Below are positions 52,526 to 61,325 of a stretch of 64,000 nt of DNA, piece by piece. The notes beneath the pieces are model-generated. The model saw only the letters and a list, made by a program, of their open reading frames with translations. It did no database searches and was not told the DNA's origin. A program made the translations under genes and the position numbers. Every line of letters begins with the position of its first letter. Position 1 is the stretch's first letter. The stretch covers positions 242,980 to 306,979 of the forward strand of contig JAGKWU010000008.1 of NCBI GenBank assembly GCA_021151695.1, read 5' to 3'. This stretch comes from Cellvibrionaceae bacterium. GTDB lineage: Bacteria > Pseudomonadota > Gammaproteobacteria > Pseudomonadales > Cellvibrionaceae.

Positions 52526-53860
52526 ATGAATTTTCTAAAAGGCAAAATGCAGCGTCGCGATTTCATCCGCACCCTGGCAAAGGCAGGTCTGACAACGGCG
52601 TTCACCAGCCAGTTTATGTTGTCGTCCAACGTCTTTGCCGCTACCGGCGGAGCCAAGCGCTTTGTGATGGTGTTTTACCCCAACGGTTGCGTGCGCGATA
52701 AATGGCATTCCTACAGCGCCGGTGCGCTGGGCAGTGCCAGCTTCGCGACCAGCCCGTTGCAACATCTGAACAGCTACCTGACCAAACTGGTGCCGCTCAA
52801 AAACCTCACCTACGCCGGCCACGGCGGCAGCTCCGGCCACCCGGATGCCTGCCGCGCGGTCTTCTCCGGCGGGCAAGACGGCGCGCCCAGTTTTGACGTG
52901 GCATTAGGCGAGGCGCTCGGTGGGCGCCTCACCAAAAATATGTACGTAGGTGTCTGGTCGAGCAAGGCGAAGGGCACGGAATACATGCCCTTTACCGACA
53001 AGAACCGCGCCAAGGTGATTGTCCCTGACAACCCGCAGCAGGTGTATGACACCCTTATCGCCGACACAGTGGCTGCCAGCAATGGCAGCAGCAGTTCTGA
53101 TCCGGATGCGGCGCGCCGCAAGCGCGTGTTGGAATCCCTGCAGGAGAACCTGGATATCCTCCAGGCCAACCAGCTCAACGTCACCCAGAACGGCAAACTG
53201 CTCAGCCACGAGGCGGCGCTCACCTATTACCAGAATGCGCTCAACAGTGCAGTTAGCCTCGGTGGTTCGGATTTCTCCCGACCCACCATTGGTATGACGG
53301 GTGTAGATGCCGACGCGGACACTATCGCCCAGGCCCAGATGAAAAACATCGCCATGGCCTTCCAGGCGGATATCACCCGTGTAGCCAGCTTCCAGTTTAT
53401 GGGGGCGCAGGACGAATCGCTCAAGATCAACTTCCCCGCGCTGCGTCCTTACATGGGCGACTACGGTTCGGGCGCCAAGCTGGACTACAACGAAGTGCGT
53501 AGCCACGTAAGTTCGCACAACGAATCCAGTTTGTTCGATTCGCAAACCCGCTGGTACAACCTGATGGTGTCCTACTTGATGGATCAGCTGGCGGCTCGCC
53601 CTGACCCTGTTTACGGCGGCACGCTGCTGGATAACACCATGATCCTGGTGATGTCCGAAGTAGGCGGCGGCAACCATCAACAAGAAAACCCCGGCATTTA
53701 TCTGGCCGGTGGTGCAGGTGCCGCCATCAACACCGGTAGCGCCATCGACACCAATAGCGCCGGTATGTCCAATTTATATCTGAGCATTGCCAAGGCTTAC
53801 GGTTTGAACTGGGCAGCTTATGGCAACAGCTCGGGGACTATCGCGGGGCTGTTGAAATAG
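52526..53860 (+). CDS. Tat-exported DUF1552 protein
   Basis: 444 aa. The N-terminus has a twin-arginine signal (QRRDFIRTLAKAGLTTAF), so it is exported folded, possibly with a cofactor. The rest matches DUF1552: FVMVFYPNGCVRDKWH, HGGSSGHPDACRAVFSGG, SFDVALGEALGG and ILVMSEVGGGNHQQENPGIY. DUF1552 genes are usually paired with DUF1592/1588/1585 genes, especially in planctomycetes and myxobacteria. Here the partner is the giant protein just upstream (15-base gap, GGAGG ribosome-binding site). It may be the partner enzyme or an electron acceptor; its activity is unknown. Confidence 0.9.
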   Translation: MNFLKGKMQRRDFIRTLAKAGLTTAFTSQFMLSSNVFAATGGAKRFVMVFYPNGCVRDKWHSYSAGALGSASFATSPLQHLNSYLTKLVPLKNLTYAGHGGSSGHPDACRAVFSGGQDGAPSFDVALGEALGGRLTKNMYVGVWSSKAKGTEYMPFTDKNRAKVIVPDNPQQVYDTLIADTVAASNGSSSSDPDAARRKRVLESLQENLDILQANQLNVTQNGKLLSHEAALTYYQNALNSAVSLGGSDFSRPTIGMTGVDADADTIAQAQMKNIAMAFQADITRVASFQFMGAQDESLKINFPALRPYMGDYGSGAKLDYNEVRSHVSSHNESSLFDSQTRWYNLMVSYLMDQLAARPDPVYGGTLLDNTMILVMSEVGGGNHQQENPGIYLAGGAGAAINTGSAIDTNSAGMSNLYLSIAKAYGLNWAAYGNSSGTIAGLLK

Positions 53861-54406
53861 CGCCAATAAAATAAAAGATTGAAATAGCAATTATCAGAAT
53901 TTCTGAGCAAAAGTTTTTTAACAGGATTTAAATTGCGATTTACAGAGATGAGTGGCGCTCTACGAATTGGCAATGAAGTATGGATAGTAGGGAGTCGTCA
54001 TCCCCGCCAGGGGATCCAGTGCCTTTTCGTAATTGTTAAGGCGCTGGATTCCCTGCGGAAATGACGACTCCCTTTTTGCTTGAGCACTTTCGTTTTGGTT
54101 AGTGCTTTTGTTTTGCATTAATAATTAAGGTCGATACTAAATCTGCGTTTTTATTGCAAGTCTTTGCGAAGCTTTAGATTGATTGTAATGACATGCGCCA
54201 ATATTTCCTGATAGTGACATGCAAGTCTTCAGGGTGGATTTTGATAAACGAAGATCTGCTATAAGTGGTGTGGTTATTTTTTGTAATTGTTATTCCAGCA
54301 TTGTTGATGGGCTGGTAAAAATATAAAACATTAATGCGCTGTGCGATAAACGCCAGATAAACCGGCAGGCTTTTATTGGCAGTTCACAGCATTCCGGTGG
54401 TGAATC
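53861..54406. other. Intergenic region between the redox operon and the ebo cluster
   Basis: About 545 bases. It contains the palindromic repeat at 53990-54072, which probably also terminates the DUF1552 transcript. The AT-rich remainder must hold the ebo promoter. No gene was recognised. Confidence 0.5.
53990..54072. repeat. Short palindromic element related to 13580-13740
   Basis: The left arm begins GGGAGTCGTCATCCCCGCC and the right arm ends GAAATGACGACTCCC; the arms pair imperfectly around a short AT-rich loop. The outer 12 bases equal those of the element at 13580-13740, but the centre is only about 20 bases. A T-run follows the right arm, so it may double as a terminator. Confidence 0.8.
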
Positions 54407-55132
54407 ATGTACAGCCCTGATGTAAACGATGTGGGTGCGCTATTCAAAAATATGTTGCAGTCGCGTCTGTCGCCAACTGCATTTAATTATTACCTTGCAA
54501 GCACGGCTTCGCCCCAAACATTAAGTGCAGCAGCGTTTAATAAGCTGATCGCTATTGCCAGTCGTCATGCAAAACGCCAGCCGCTGTGTTTATCCGCAGA
54601 GGAAACCGTACTTATCCAGCAACAATTGCCGGGTTGGGATTTATCGTGCTGGAATTTGTTGGAACTGTTGCGCGTTGCATTGATTCTGGCGCAGCCCAAT
54701 TTATCATCGCCTGCGTTCGCCAGCATTTTTCAGGATGCTTTTCAATTCGCCGATGAAGGCGAACTCTGTGCTTTCTACAAGACCATTCCTTTATTGCCCG
54801 AACCTGAGCGTTTCAGTTGGCACATGAAAGAAGCCTGCCGTTCCAATATGCGCTCGCTGTTTTGTGCCGCTGCTTGCGATAACCCATTTTCATTTCATTG
54901 TTTTGACGACATCGCCTGGAATCAATTGGTGATGAAAGCGATTTTTATCGAAGTGCCGCTGGCGCAGGTCTATGGCGTCGAGCAACGGCTTTCGGAAAAG
55001 CTCGCCGTCATGACGCAAGATTTTATCGCCGAGCGCACCAGCGCCGGTCGCAGTATTCCAAAAGACGCTGAATTGCTTCTGATGTACGCAACACCAATAA
55101 ACGAAATATCGACAAAAGCAAACACCAACTGA
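54407..55132 (+). CDS. eboA: EboA-domain protein
   Basis: 241 aa, soluble, mostly helical, with no signal peptide or catalytic motif. Features are SRHAKRQPLCLSAEE and LPGWDLSCWNLLELLRVALIL in the N-terminal half and WNQLVMKAIFIEVPLAQVYG in the C-terminal half, which fit the EboA pattern. The family call rests heavily on the following five genes, which are all ebo-type. EboA has no known biochemical function. It opens the cluster, 37 bases before eboB. Confidence 0.82.
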   Translation: MYSPDVNDVGALFKNMLQSRLSPTAFNYYLASTASPQTLSAAAFNKLIAIASRHAKRQPLCLSAEETVLIQQQLPGWDLSCWNLLELLRVALILAQPNLSSPAFASIFQDAFQFADEGELCAFYKTIPLLPEPERFSWHMKEACRSNMRSLFCAAACDNPFSFHCFDDIAWNQLVMKAIFIEVPLAQVYGVEQRLSEKLAVMTQDFIAERTSAGRSIPKDAELLLMYATPINEISTKANTN

Positions 55133-55169
55133 TTTCAGCACGCCAATCCAATTCCGGGGAGAGTTGTTT

Positions 55170-56096
55170 ATGTATTTCGATCCGCACATCCATATGTCCA
55201 GCCGCACCACCGACGATTATCAAGCCATGGCTGCCGCGGGTATCCGCGCCGTCATCGAGCCTGCATTCTGGTTGGGGCAGCCGCGTACAAACATCGGCAG
55301 CTTCATTGATTATTTTTCCAGCCTCGTTGGGTGGGAGCGCTTTCGAGCGAGCCAATTTGGTATTGCGCACTATTGCGCCATGGGCTTGAACTCAAAAGAA
55401 GCCAACAACGAAGGTCTTGCGCGTGAAGTGCTCGAAATTCTGCCGCAATTCGCACTTAAAGAAGGCGTGGTTGCCATAGGCGAAATCGGCTACGACGAAA
55501 TTACTCCCGCCGAAGAATTTGCCTACCAATGGCAACTCAAATTCGCCAAAGACAACGATATGCTGGTGATGGTGCACACGCCCCACCGCGACAAAAAAAA
55601 TGGCGTGCTGCGCTCGCTGGATGTCGCTGCGGAAATTGGTATACCCATGCACAAAATTATTATCGACCACAACAACGAAGAGACAGTGCGCTCAGTGTTG
55701 GATCGCGGTGCCTGGGCGGCGTTTACCATCTATCCCCATACCAAAATGGGCTCTGAACGCATGGTGGAAGTGGTTCGCCAATACGGCCCCGAGCGCATCA
55801 TTGTGGATAGCTCTGCCGATTGGGGTGTAAGTGATCCTCTCTCAGTGCCAAAAACAGCGCGGTTAATGCAAGAGCGCGGCATTGATCCCGAAGCAATTCG
55901 TTTAACCACCTGGCAAAACGCGCTGGATGCCTATGCGCAATCTGGCCAGATAGATATTGAAGCGTTGATGGCTCCAGCGATTATCGACCAGCGTGCGCTT
56001 TACAGTGACAACTCTGTGTTGCGCGGGCAAGCCCCATTGGTTAATCGCCCGGTTCCGCTTTCAGAATTATCAACACTCGCACCTGTAGAAAATTAA
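55170..56096 (+). CDS. eboB: TatD-family metal-dependent hydrolase EboB
   Basis: 308-aa TIM-barrel amidohydrolase. Metal ligands are visible: HxH in YFDPHIHMSS, Glu in AIGEIGYDEITP, His in MLVMVHTPHRDKK and in KIIIDHNNEET, and Asp in RIIVDSSADWG. The gene lies within the ebo cluster and matches EboB in length. ATG 55170 follows GGGGAGAG; a TTG two codons upstream is less likely. Its substrate in the ebo pathway is unknown. Confidence 0.9.
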   Translation: MYFDPHIHMSSRTTDDYQAMAAAGIRAVIEPAFWLGQPRTNIGSFIDYFSSLVGWERFRASQFGIAHYCAMGLNSKEANNEGLAREVLEILPQFALKEGVVAIGEIGYDEITPAEEFAYQWQLKFAKDNDMLVMVHTPHRDKKNGVLRSLDVAAEIGIPMHKIIIDHNNEETVRSVLDRGAWAAFTIYPHTKMGSERMVEVVRQYGPERIIVDSSADWGVSDPLSVPKTARLMQERGIDPEAIRLTTWQNALDAYAQSGQIDIEALMAPAIIDQRALYSDNSVLRGQAPLVNRPVPLSELSTLAPVEN

Positions 56097-56107
56097 CGGA
56101 GGCGGCC

Positions 56108-57259
56108 ATGCACATGATCCAGCAACAATTCTCTGTGTCCTATGAGTTTCCCGTGTGTTTTACCCGCGATGCGCTCGCACCGGAAAACATGGCACTGCGC
56201 GATATTCTGGCGCGCGCTGGTGAATTTACTCACAAAGTGCAACCGGTGATTGACAGCCAGGTGCTGGTGGATCACCCGGATATATTGGACAAGCTGGATC
56301 TCTATGGCAATGTACATGGCGATATTATTGCGTTTGAAGAACCATTTATTGTGCGCGGTGGTGAGCAGTGTAAAAACGATCCGGCTGAAGTGCAGGAGTT
56401 TTTCCAGCTCACGCAGGATCGCAAAATTTGTCGCCACAGTTTTGTGCTGGTGATTGGCGGCGGCTCGGTAATAGATGCTATAGGTTATGCCGCTGCTGTA
56501 TCGCACCGCGGTATACGTTTAATTCGTATGCCCAGTACCGTGCTCGGGCAAAACGATGCGGGCATTGGTGTTAAAAACGCGATCAACTTTCGCAATCGCA
56601 AAAATTACCTGGGCACTTTCGCCACGCCTTTTGCGGTGATTAATGATTTTGAATTGCTGCGCAGCCTCAATCCGCGCGACAGGCGGGCGGGTATGGCTGA
56701 AGCAGTAAAAATTGCCTTGATTCGCGATGCCGAATTTTTCAGCTGGCTGGAAACCAATACCAAACCGCTGGCCGACTTCGAAGATGCCGCAGTAGAAAAA
56801 TTAATTATCCGCTGCGCTGAGCTGCACCTGCGCCACATAGCCACCAGTGGCGATCCTTTTGAGCGGGGCTCAGCGCGCCCTCTGGATTTTGGTCACTGGT
56901 CTGCACATCACCTGGAAGAAATTTCCCACGCATCCGAGAACCACAATGATTTACGCCACGGCGAAGCCGTCGCCATAGGTATAGCGCTGGATTGTCATTA
57001 CGCGCAGGCTATTGGATTAATTGATGTAGAAACACTCGGCCGGATTATCGCTTGCTTGCAAGGCATTGGCTTTCAACTCTATCACTCGTCGTTAAATGAA
57101 TTGGATGTGGCTCGTGCGCTCGCCGGTTTTCGCGAGCATCTGGGCGGCGAGCTGTGCATCACTTTGCTTACTGGTGCTGGCCGTGCCCGAGAAGTAAATG
57201 ACATCAATGTGGATATCATGAGCAGCTGCGTAGAGATGCTGCATAGATATAAAAAATAA
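56108..57259 (+). CDS. eboD: 3-dehydroquinate synthase-like EboD
   Basis: 383 aa. The sugar-phosphate cyclase fold is recognised from the NAD-binding IGGGSVIDAIGYAAAVSHRG, the MPSTVLGQNDAGIGVKNAIN segment (PTTLLAQxDxxxGxK in true DHQ synthases) and metal ligands in AGMAEAVKIALIRD and RHGEAVAIGIALDCHYA. Differences from AroB and the ebo context suggest a dedicated sugar-phosphate cyclase instead of a shikimate-pathway enzyme. It would make a cyclitol-like building block. It starts 11 bases after eboB. Confidence 0.88.
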   Translation: MHMIQQQFSVSYEFPVCFTRDALAPENMALRDILARAGEFTHKVQPVIDSQVLVDHPDILDKLDLYGNVHGDIIAFEEPFIVRGGEQCKNDPAEVQEFFQLTQDRKICRHSFVLVIGGGSVIDAIGYAAAVSHRGIRLIRMPSTVLGQNDAGIGVKNAINFRNRKNYLGTFATPFAVINDFELLRSLNPRDRRAGMAEAVKIALIRDAEFFSWLETNTKPLADFEDAAVEKLIIRCAELHLRHIATSGDPFERGSARPLDFGHWSAHHLEEISHASENHNDLRHGEAVAIGIALDCHYAQAIGLIDVETLGRIIACLQGIGFQLYHSSLNELDVARALAGFREHLGGELCITLLTGAGRAREVNDINVDIMSSCVEMLHRYKK

Positions 57260-57350
57260 ATTTAACAAGATGCTAAGGCCAGACGACTCCGCAATGGCAA
57301 ACGGGCTACGGAGTTAAGTTGTTGCCAAAAATTTCTATTAAAGGCTCATT

Positions 57351-58487
57351 GTGACCGAACTTACCTACTGCACCAACATACATCCTGGCGAATCCTGGCG
57401 GCATGTAATGAAAAATTTGAACGCACACTGTTTACCGGTAAAGCGTGCTTTTTCTGCTGATAAATCTTTCCCGCTTGGGCTTCGCATATCTCACCAGGCA
57501 GCCAATGAAATAGGCTCTGCGGAAATTGTGGAGTTTCATAGCTGGTGTGCCGAGCATGATTGCTATCTGCTCACCATTAACGGCTTCCCCTTTGGTAACT
57601 TTCATGGCGGTCCCGTAAAAGCTTCCGTGTATGAACCTGACTGGCGCACGCAAGCGCGCGTGCATTACACCAAGCGGCTCGCCGATCTCGCCGTTGCACT
57701 TATGACACAAGAGCGGCCAATTTCCATCTCCACAGTGCCTATTGCTTACAAGCAAGGTTTTGCGCAAGAGGATTGGCCGCAAGTGCGGGAAAACCTGCTC
57801 GAAACTTTGGAGCACTTTCGCCAGATTAAAATCGTTACGGGTGTAGAAATTCGTTTGGCCTTAGAGCCGGAACCCTGCTGCGTGTTGGAAACTATGGCGG
57901 AGACAGTCGAATTTTTTTCGCGGATGGATTTCCCCGAACAGTATCGTCCCTTTATTGGCATCTGCTTTGATGCTTGTCATCAAGCCGTGGAATACGAGCA
58001 GCCGGCGCAATGTCTCGCTGCCCTGGCGCAAGCGCAGATTCCTATCATGAAGGTACAGGTTTCCAGCGCCCTGCGTGCACAGGGTGATGAAATTCCCGCA
58101 CTGCTGAATTTTGCTGAACCTGTGTATTTACATCAGGCAATTGCCCGCATGGATTCAAGCGAAACGTTAATTCGCTTTGGCGATCTACCAGAGTTCGCAC
58201 AGTTTCTAGCCACTGGAATCCAACCGCGCGAATGCCGCGTACATTTCCACGTTCCTATTTTTATTGATCACCTGGGCAGTTGCGGAACCACACGGTTTTT
58301 TCTCGAACAACTTTTACCTCTGCTCAATGCCAGTATTCCATTGGAAGTGGAAACTTACAGCTTCGGTGCTTTGCCTGCACATTTGCGCAGGGATTCACTG
58401 GAGCAATCCATCACGCGCGAATTGCAGTGGGTTGCAACGCAACTGCAAGCTATCAATGTAAATAGAAAGGAATTGTGCAATGCGTGA
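57351..58487 (+). CDS. eboE: EboE, TIM-barrel sugar-isomerase-like protein
   Basis: 378 aa starting with GTG 57351. The N-terminus LTYCTNIHPGESW is a strong EboE signature. The fold is of the xylose-isomerase type: NGFPFGNFHG near residue 80, the acidic LALEPEPCCVLETM near 165, and a metal-type His/Asp set in HVPIFIDHLGSCGTT. It probably modifies a sugar or cyclitol intermediate. It overlaps the next gene by eight bases. A 91-base gap with a small hairpin separates it from eboD. Confidence 0.9.
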   Translation: MTELTYCTNIHPGESWRHVMKNLNAHCLPVKRAFSADKSFPLGLRISHQAANEIGSAEIVEFHSWCAEHDCYLLTINGFPFGNFHGGPVKASVYEPDWRTQARVHYTKRLADLAVALMTQERPISISTVPIAYKQGFAQEDWPQVRENLLETLEHFRQIKIVTGVEIRLALEPEPCCVLETMAETVEFFSRMDFPEQYRPFIGICFDACHQAVEYEQPAQCLAALAQAQIPIMKVQVSSALRAQGDEIPALLNFAEPVYLHQAIARMDSSETLIRFGDLPEFAQFLATGIQPRECRVHFHVPIFIDHLGSCGTTRFFLEQLLPLLNASIPLEVETYSFGALPAHLRRDSLEQSITRELQWVATQLQAINVNRKELCNA

Positions 58488-59859
58488 GCCTATGTATAAC
58501 ACCGTCGTGATCAATGTCGTGGGTTTGACGCGCGCGCTTTTGGGGGAACATACCCCCAATATCAATCGCTTTTTGCAAGCGTCCGCCAGTGCCGATATAG
58601 CGCCAGTCATTCCGGCGGTGACTTGCACTGCGCAAGCCACCTATCTCACCGGAAAATTACCGAGCGAACACGGTATAGTCGCCAACGGCTGGTATTTTCG
58701 CGATCTCAATGAAGTTTGGCTCTGGCGCCAGAGCAACCGCTTGATTCAATCCCCAAAAGTCTGGGACATGGCTCGCGAGCGCAATCCGGATTTCACTTGC
58801 GCCAATAGTTTCTGGTGGTACGCCATGGCGACGGAGGCGGACATTACCTTAACGCCACGGCCACTTTATTGCGCCGATGGCCGCAAGTTGCCCGATTGTT
58901 ATAGCTACCCCTTAAATATTCGCGATGAATTAACGCAAGCATTAGGTACTTTTCCCCTGTTTCAATTCTGGGGGCCTGCAACCCATATTAAATCCAGTGA
59001 ATGGATTGCCGATGCGGCTATCTATGTAGAGCAACAATATCAACCGCAACTGCAATTAATTTATTTACCTCACCTCGATTATTGTTTGCAACGGCTTGGC
59101 CCCGACGGCGACATAGTTCAAGACCTGCGCGATATAGATCGCGTCGTCGGCAAATTACTGGATTTCTTTCAGGCGCGCGGCCATCGCATCATGGTGCTAT
59201 CCGAATACGGCATAGTACCTGTGCAGCATGCCGTTCACCCGAATCGCATTTTGCGCGCAGCGAATATGCTATCGCTTAAGGTAGATCTGGGGCGCGAGTA
59301 TCTGGATTATTCCAACTGCGCGGCTTTCGCCATGAGCGACCACCAAATTTGTCACGTCTATGTGCAAGACATGTCGCGCATTAACGAGGTGAAAAGACTT
59401 TTCGAAAACCAACCTGGAATAGCGCGCGTGCTCGATGCTGATGGAAAACGCGAAATGGGATTGGATCACGAACGCTCCGGCGAATTGGTGTTATTAGCGG
59501 AAGAGGGCAGTTGGTTCACTTACTATTATTGGGAAGATGACAATGCCGCACCGGATTTCGCCAACTGTGTCGAGATACACAAAAAGCCCGGCTACGATCC
59601 CTGCGAATTATTTTTAAACCCGCAATTGCGTTTTCCAAAATTGGCAGTGGCTTCTCGCATCCTGAAAAAACTGCTGGGCTTCCGCTACATGATGGATGTG
59701 ATCGCTACTGATCCATCGCTGGTAAAAGGCGCCCATGGCATCGCTGCTGACTCCCCTCACGCCAAACCATTGTTGATCAGCAATTATCAGCAACTACCAA
59801 ACAACATTGCCGCTATCGATGTGTGTGGGCTTATGTTGCAACATATTTTTGGTGAGTAA
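58480..59859 (+). CDS. eboF: EboF, alkaline phosphatase superfamily protein
   Basis: 459 aa, nucleotide pyrophosphatase/phosphodiesterase fold. The nucleophile Thr is at about residue 48 in PAVTCTAQATYLTG, followed by PSEHGIVANGWYFRD. Two canonical metal motifs are altered: the N-terminal Asp-Gly reads INVVGL, and the usual SDHG reads LSEYGI. One Asp (LPHLDYCLQ) and a later His (KGAHGIAADSPHA) remain. The enzyme may therefore use a different metal set or act as a binding protein. It overlaps eboE by eight bases. Confidence 0.87.
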   Translation: MREPMYNTVVINVVGLTRALLGEHTPNINRFLQASASADIAPVIPAVTCTAQATYLTGKLPSEHGIVANGWYFRDLNEVWLWRQSNRLIQSPKVWDMARERNPDFTCANSFWWYAMATEADITLTPRPLYCADGRKLPDCYSYPLNIRDELTQALGTFPLFQFWGPATHIKSSEWIADAAIYVEQQYQPQLQLIYLPHLDYCLQRLGPDGDIVQDLRDIDRVVGKLLDFFQARGHRIMVLSEYGIVPVQHAVHPNRILRAANMLSLKVDLGREYLDYSNCAAFAMSDHQICHVYVQDMSRINEVKRLFENQPGIARVLDADGKREMGLDHERSGELVLLAEEGSWFTYYYWEDDNAAPDFANCVEIHKKPGYDPCELFLNPQLRFPKLAVASRILKKLLGFRYMMDVIATDPSLVKGAHGIAADSPHAKPLLISNYQQLPNNIAAIDVCGLMLQHIFGE

Positions 59860-59881
59860 ATTTTTCTAAGGGTAAACCTGT

Positions 59882-60598
59882 ATGCCACTCAAGATTTTAT
59901 TAAGCCTCTGCCGCGTAAGTAATTTGCCCAGCGTGTGGATGAATGTATTAACAGCTGCGCTTCTGGTAAGCCACCAAAGTTCTACAACCTTATCCCCTTG
60001 GGCGGTGTTGTTATTAATGCTTTCGCTATCCCTGTTTTATATGGGAGGCATGAGTCTTAACGATTATATGGATCGCCATTGGGATCGCGAGCACCAACCC
60101 TTTCGCCCCATAGCTGCCGGCAAAGTGCAGGCGAGCAGCGTGGCTGTGCTCTCCATCGCCCTGTTTTCTGCCGGGCTCGCGTGCCTTGCGTTTGCACCTT
60201 ACAGTGCCGGCTTTTATACAGGTTTGGTTTTATTGCTCGTCATTGTGATTTACGACAGCTGGCACAAACAAAATGCCGCCAGCGTGTTGGTAATGGCCTC
60301 GGCGCGATTGCTGGTGTTTTTGGTAACGGCCCGAGCGTTACAGGCTGAGTGGTTGCCCATTATTTGGTTGGCGGGCGGCTTGCAGTTTTTCTACACCTTA
60401 GCGCTAACCCTGGTCGCTCGCTATGAACATCAGCGCCAGCGTAGTTATTCACTGCCGTTGATTCCATTGCTCATTGCAGGCATGTCGATTTTGGATGGTT
60501 TGCTATTGGCAATTGTGGTGCATCCCTGTTGGTTATTAGTAGGAATTTTTGCAGCTTGTGGTACGCGATTTGGGCAGAAATATGTGCGTGGTGACTAA
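59882..60598 (+). CDS. eboC: UbiA-family prenyltransferase EboC
   Basis: 238 aa with about seven transmembrane helices. The first Asp-rich motif MSLNDYMDRHWDRE has the NDxxD form that binds prenyl diphosphate via magnesium. The second motif is weaker (VIYDSWHKQNAA). UbiA enzymes join a prenyl chain to an acceptor at the membrane; in ebo clusters this step is thought to prepare a product for export. It is the last gene of the cluster here, whereas ebo clusters commonly place it third. A terminator follows. Confidence 0.9.
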   Translation: MPLKILLSLCRVSNLPSVWMNVLTAALLVSHQSSTTLSPWAVLLLMLSLSLFYMGGMSLNDYMDRHWDREHQPFRPIAAGKVQASSVAVLSIALFSAGLACLAFAPYSAGFYTGLVLLLVIVIYDSWHKQNAASVLVMASARLLVFLVTARALQAEWLPIIWLAGGLQFFYTLALTLVARYEHQRQRSYSLPLIPLLIAGMSILDGLLLAIVVHPCWLLVGIFAACGTRFGQKYVRGD

Positions 60599-60613
60599 AG
60601 TATATATCCAGAC

Positions 60614-60648
60614 AAAAAAATACCGGGTCAACGCCCGGTATTTTTTTT
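60614..60648. terminator. Bidirectional terminator after the ebo cluster
   Basis: ATACCGGG and CCCGGTAT form an 8-bp stem with a 6-base loop, flanked by an A-run and a run of eight T. It serves both the ebo transcript and the convergent DUF883 gene. Confidence 0.92.
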
Positions 60649-60663
60649 GAATACGCCCAGCGG

Positions 60664-61002
60664 TTAATCGCGGCGAGATATCAAATAACCTACCAGAAAA
60701 CTAAGCGCAACGCCTGCGCCTAATACCGTCCAGGGACGCTCGTGCACATAGGTGTTGGTGATCTCAGCGGTACGGCGCGCTTGCTGGGCAATGGTTCTGC
60801 CCGCCACTCCGGCTGTTTCCTTCGCCTCTTCAATGCGCTGGTTAAGTTTGACTTTGGCGCGCGCTAAATCCTCCCCCGTTAGAGAGGTTGTCTCTTTAAA
60901 TAAATCTTCGATATCACACAAAAAACTTTTAAATTCTTTAGAGATATCAACAGACGCTTGCTGCACCTGATCCTTTCCGTTTACTAAGCTTTTCAGACTC
61001 AT
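60664..61002 (-). CDS. DUF883 / ElaB-YqjD family protein, second copy
   Basis: 112 aa. The helical N-terminal part (EFKSFLCDIEDLFKETTSLTGEDLARAK) and the tail THVHERPW-type segment (NTYVHERPWTVLGAGVALSF, then GYLISRRD) match the protein at 4968-5336, which shares TTSLTG and the same tail layout. It should be an inner-membrane, ribosome-associated stationary-phase protein. Unlike the first copy it has no holin-like or YqjK-like partner here. ATG 61002 was chosen over a GTG at 61011. Confidence 0.88.
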   Translation of the reverse strand: MSLKSLVNGKDQVQQASVDISKEFKSFLCDIEDLFKETTSLTGEDLARAKVKLNQRIEEAKETAGVAGRTIAQQARRTAEITNTYVHERPWTVLGAGVALSFLVGYLISRRD

Positions 61003-61325
61003 GGTTGGCACCTGCTTGGTTGTGTTTAAACAGCAATAAAAAATGTAGCGGATGGCGAAAAAGCGGCCGTGCGTTTTTCAAAAATATCCGGCTGTCAATT
61101 CACACTAAGCAAAACGTTTTGGTCGGTCTGTACGTCACCGCACCTTATAAAATAGCACTCGGCGTTGCGCTTTTCCTTGCTTTTTTTATACCGGTAATTG
61201 CTAAAAACACAGCGCGCTTAAGAGCGCTAGCGCACTGATGCTGTTATATCCTGAGCCTATGGTTAATTGGTCGAAGTCGCCACAAAAATTTCGGTGGCGT
61301 GCTAAAGGTTCCTAAGGAGAGTGCC

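Noticed and set aside
57286..57314. ACTCCG...CGGAGT hairpin between eboD and eboE
   Set aside because: A 6-bp stem with a long loop and no T-run; too weak to call a terminator or riboswitch.
61005..61238. 77-codon plus-strand frame between the DUF883 and the basic hypothetical genes
   Set aside because: No ribosome-binding site or family signal, and the start overlaps the leader of the divergent DUF883 gene.
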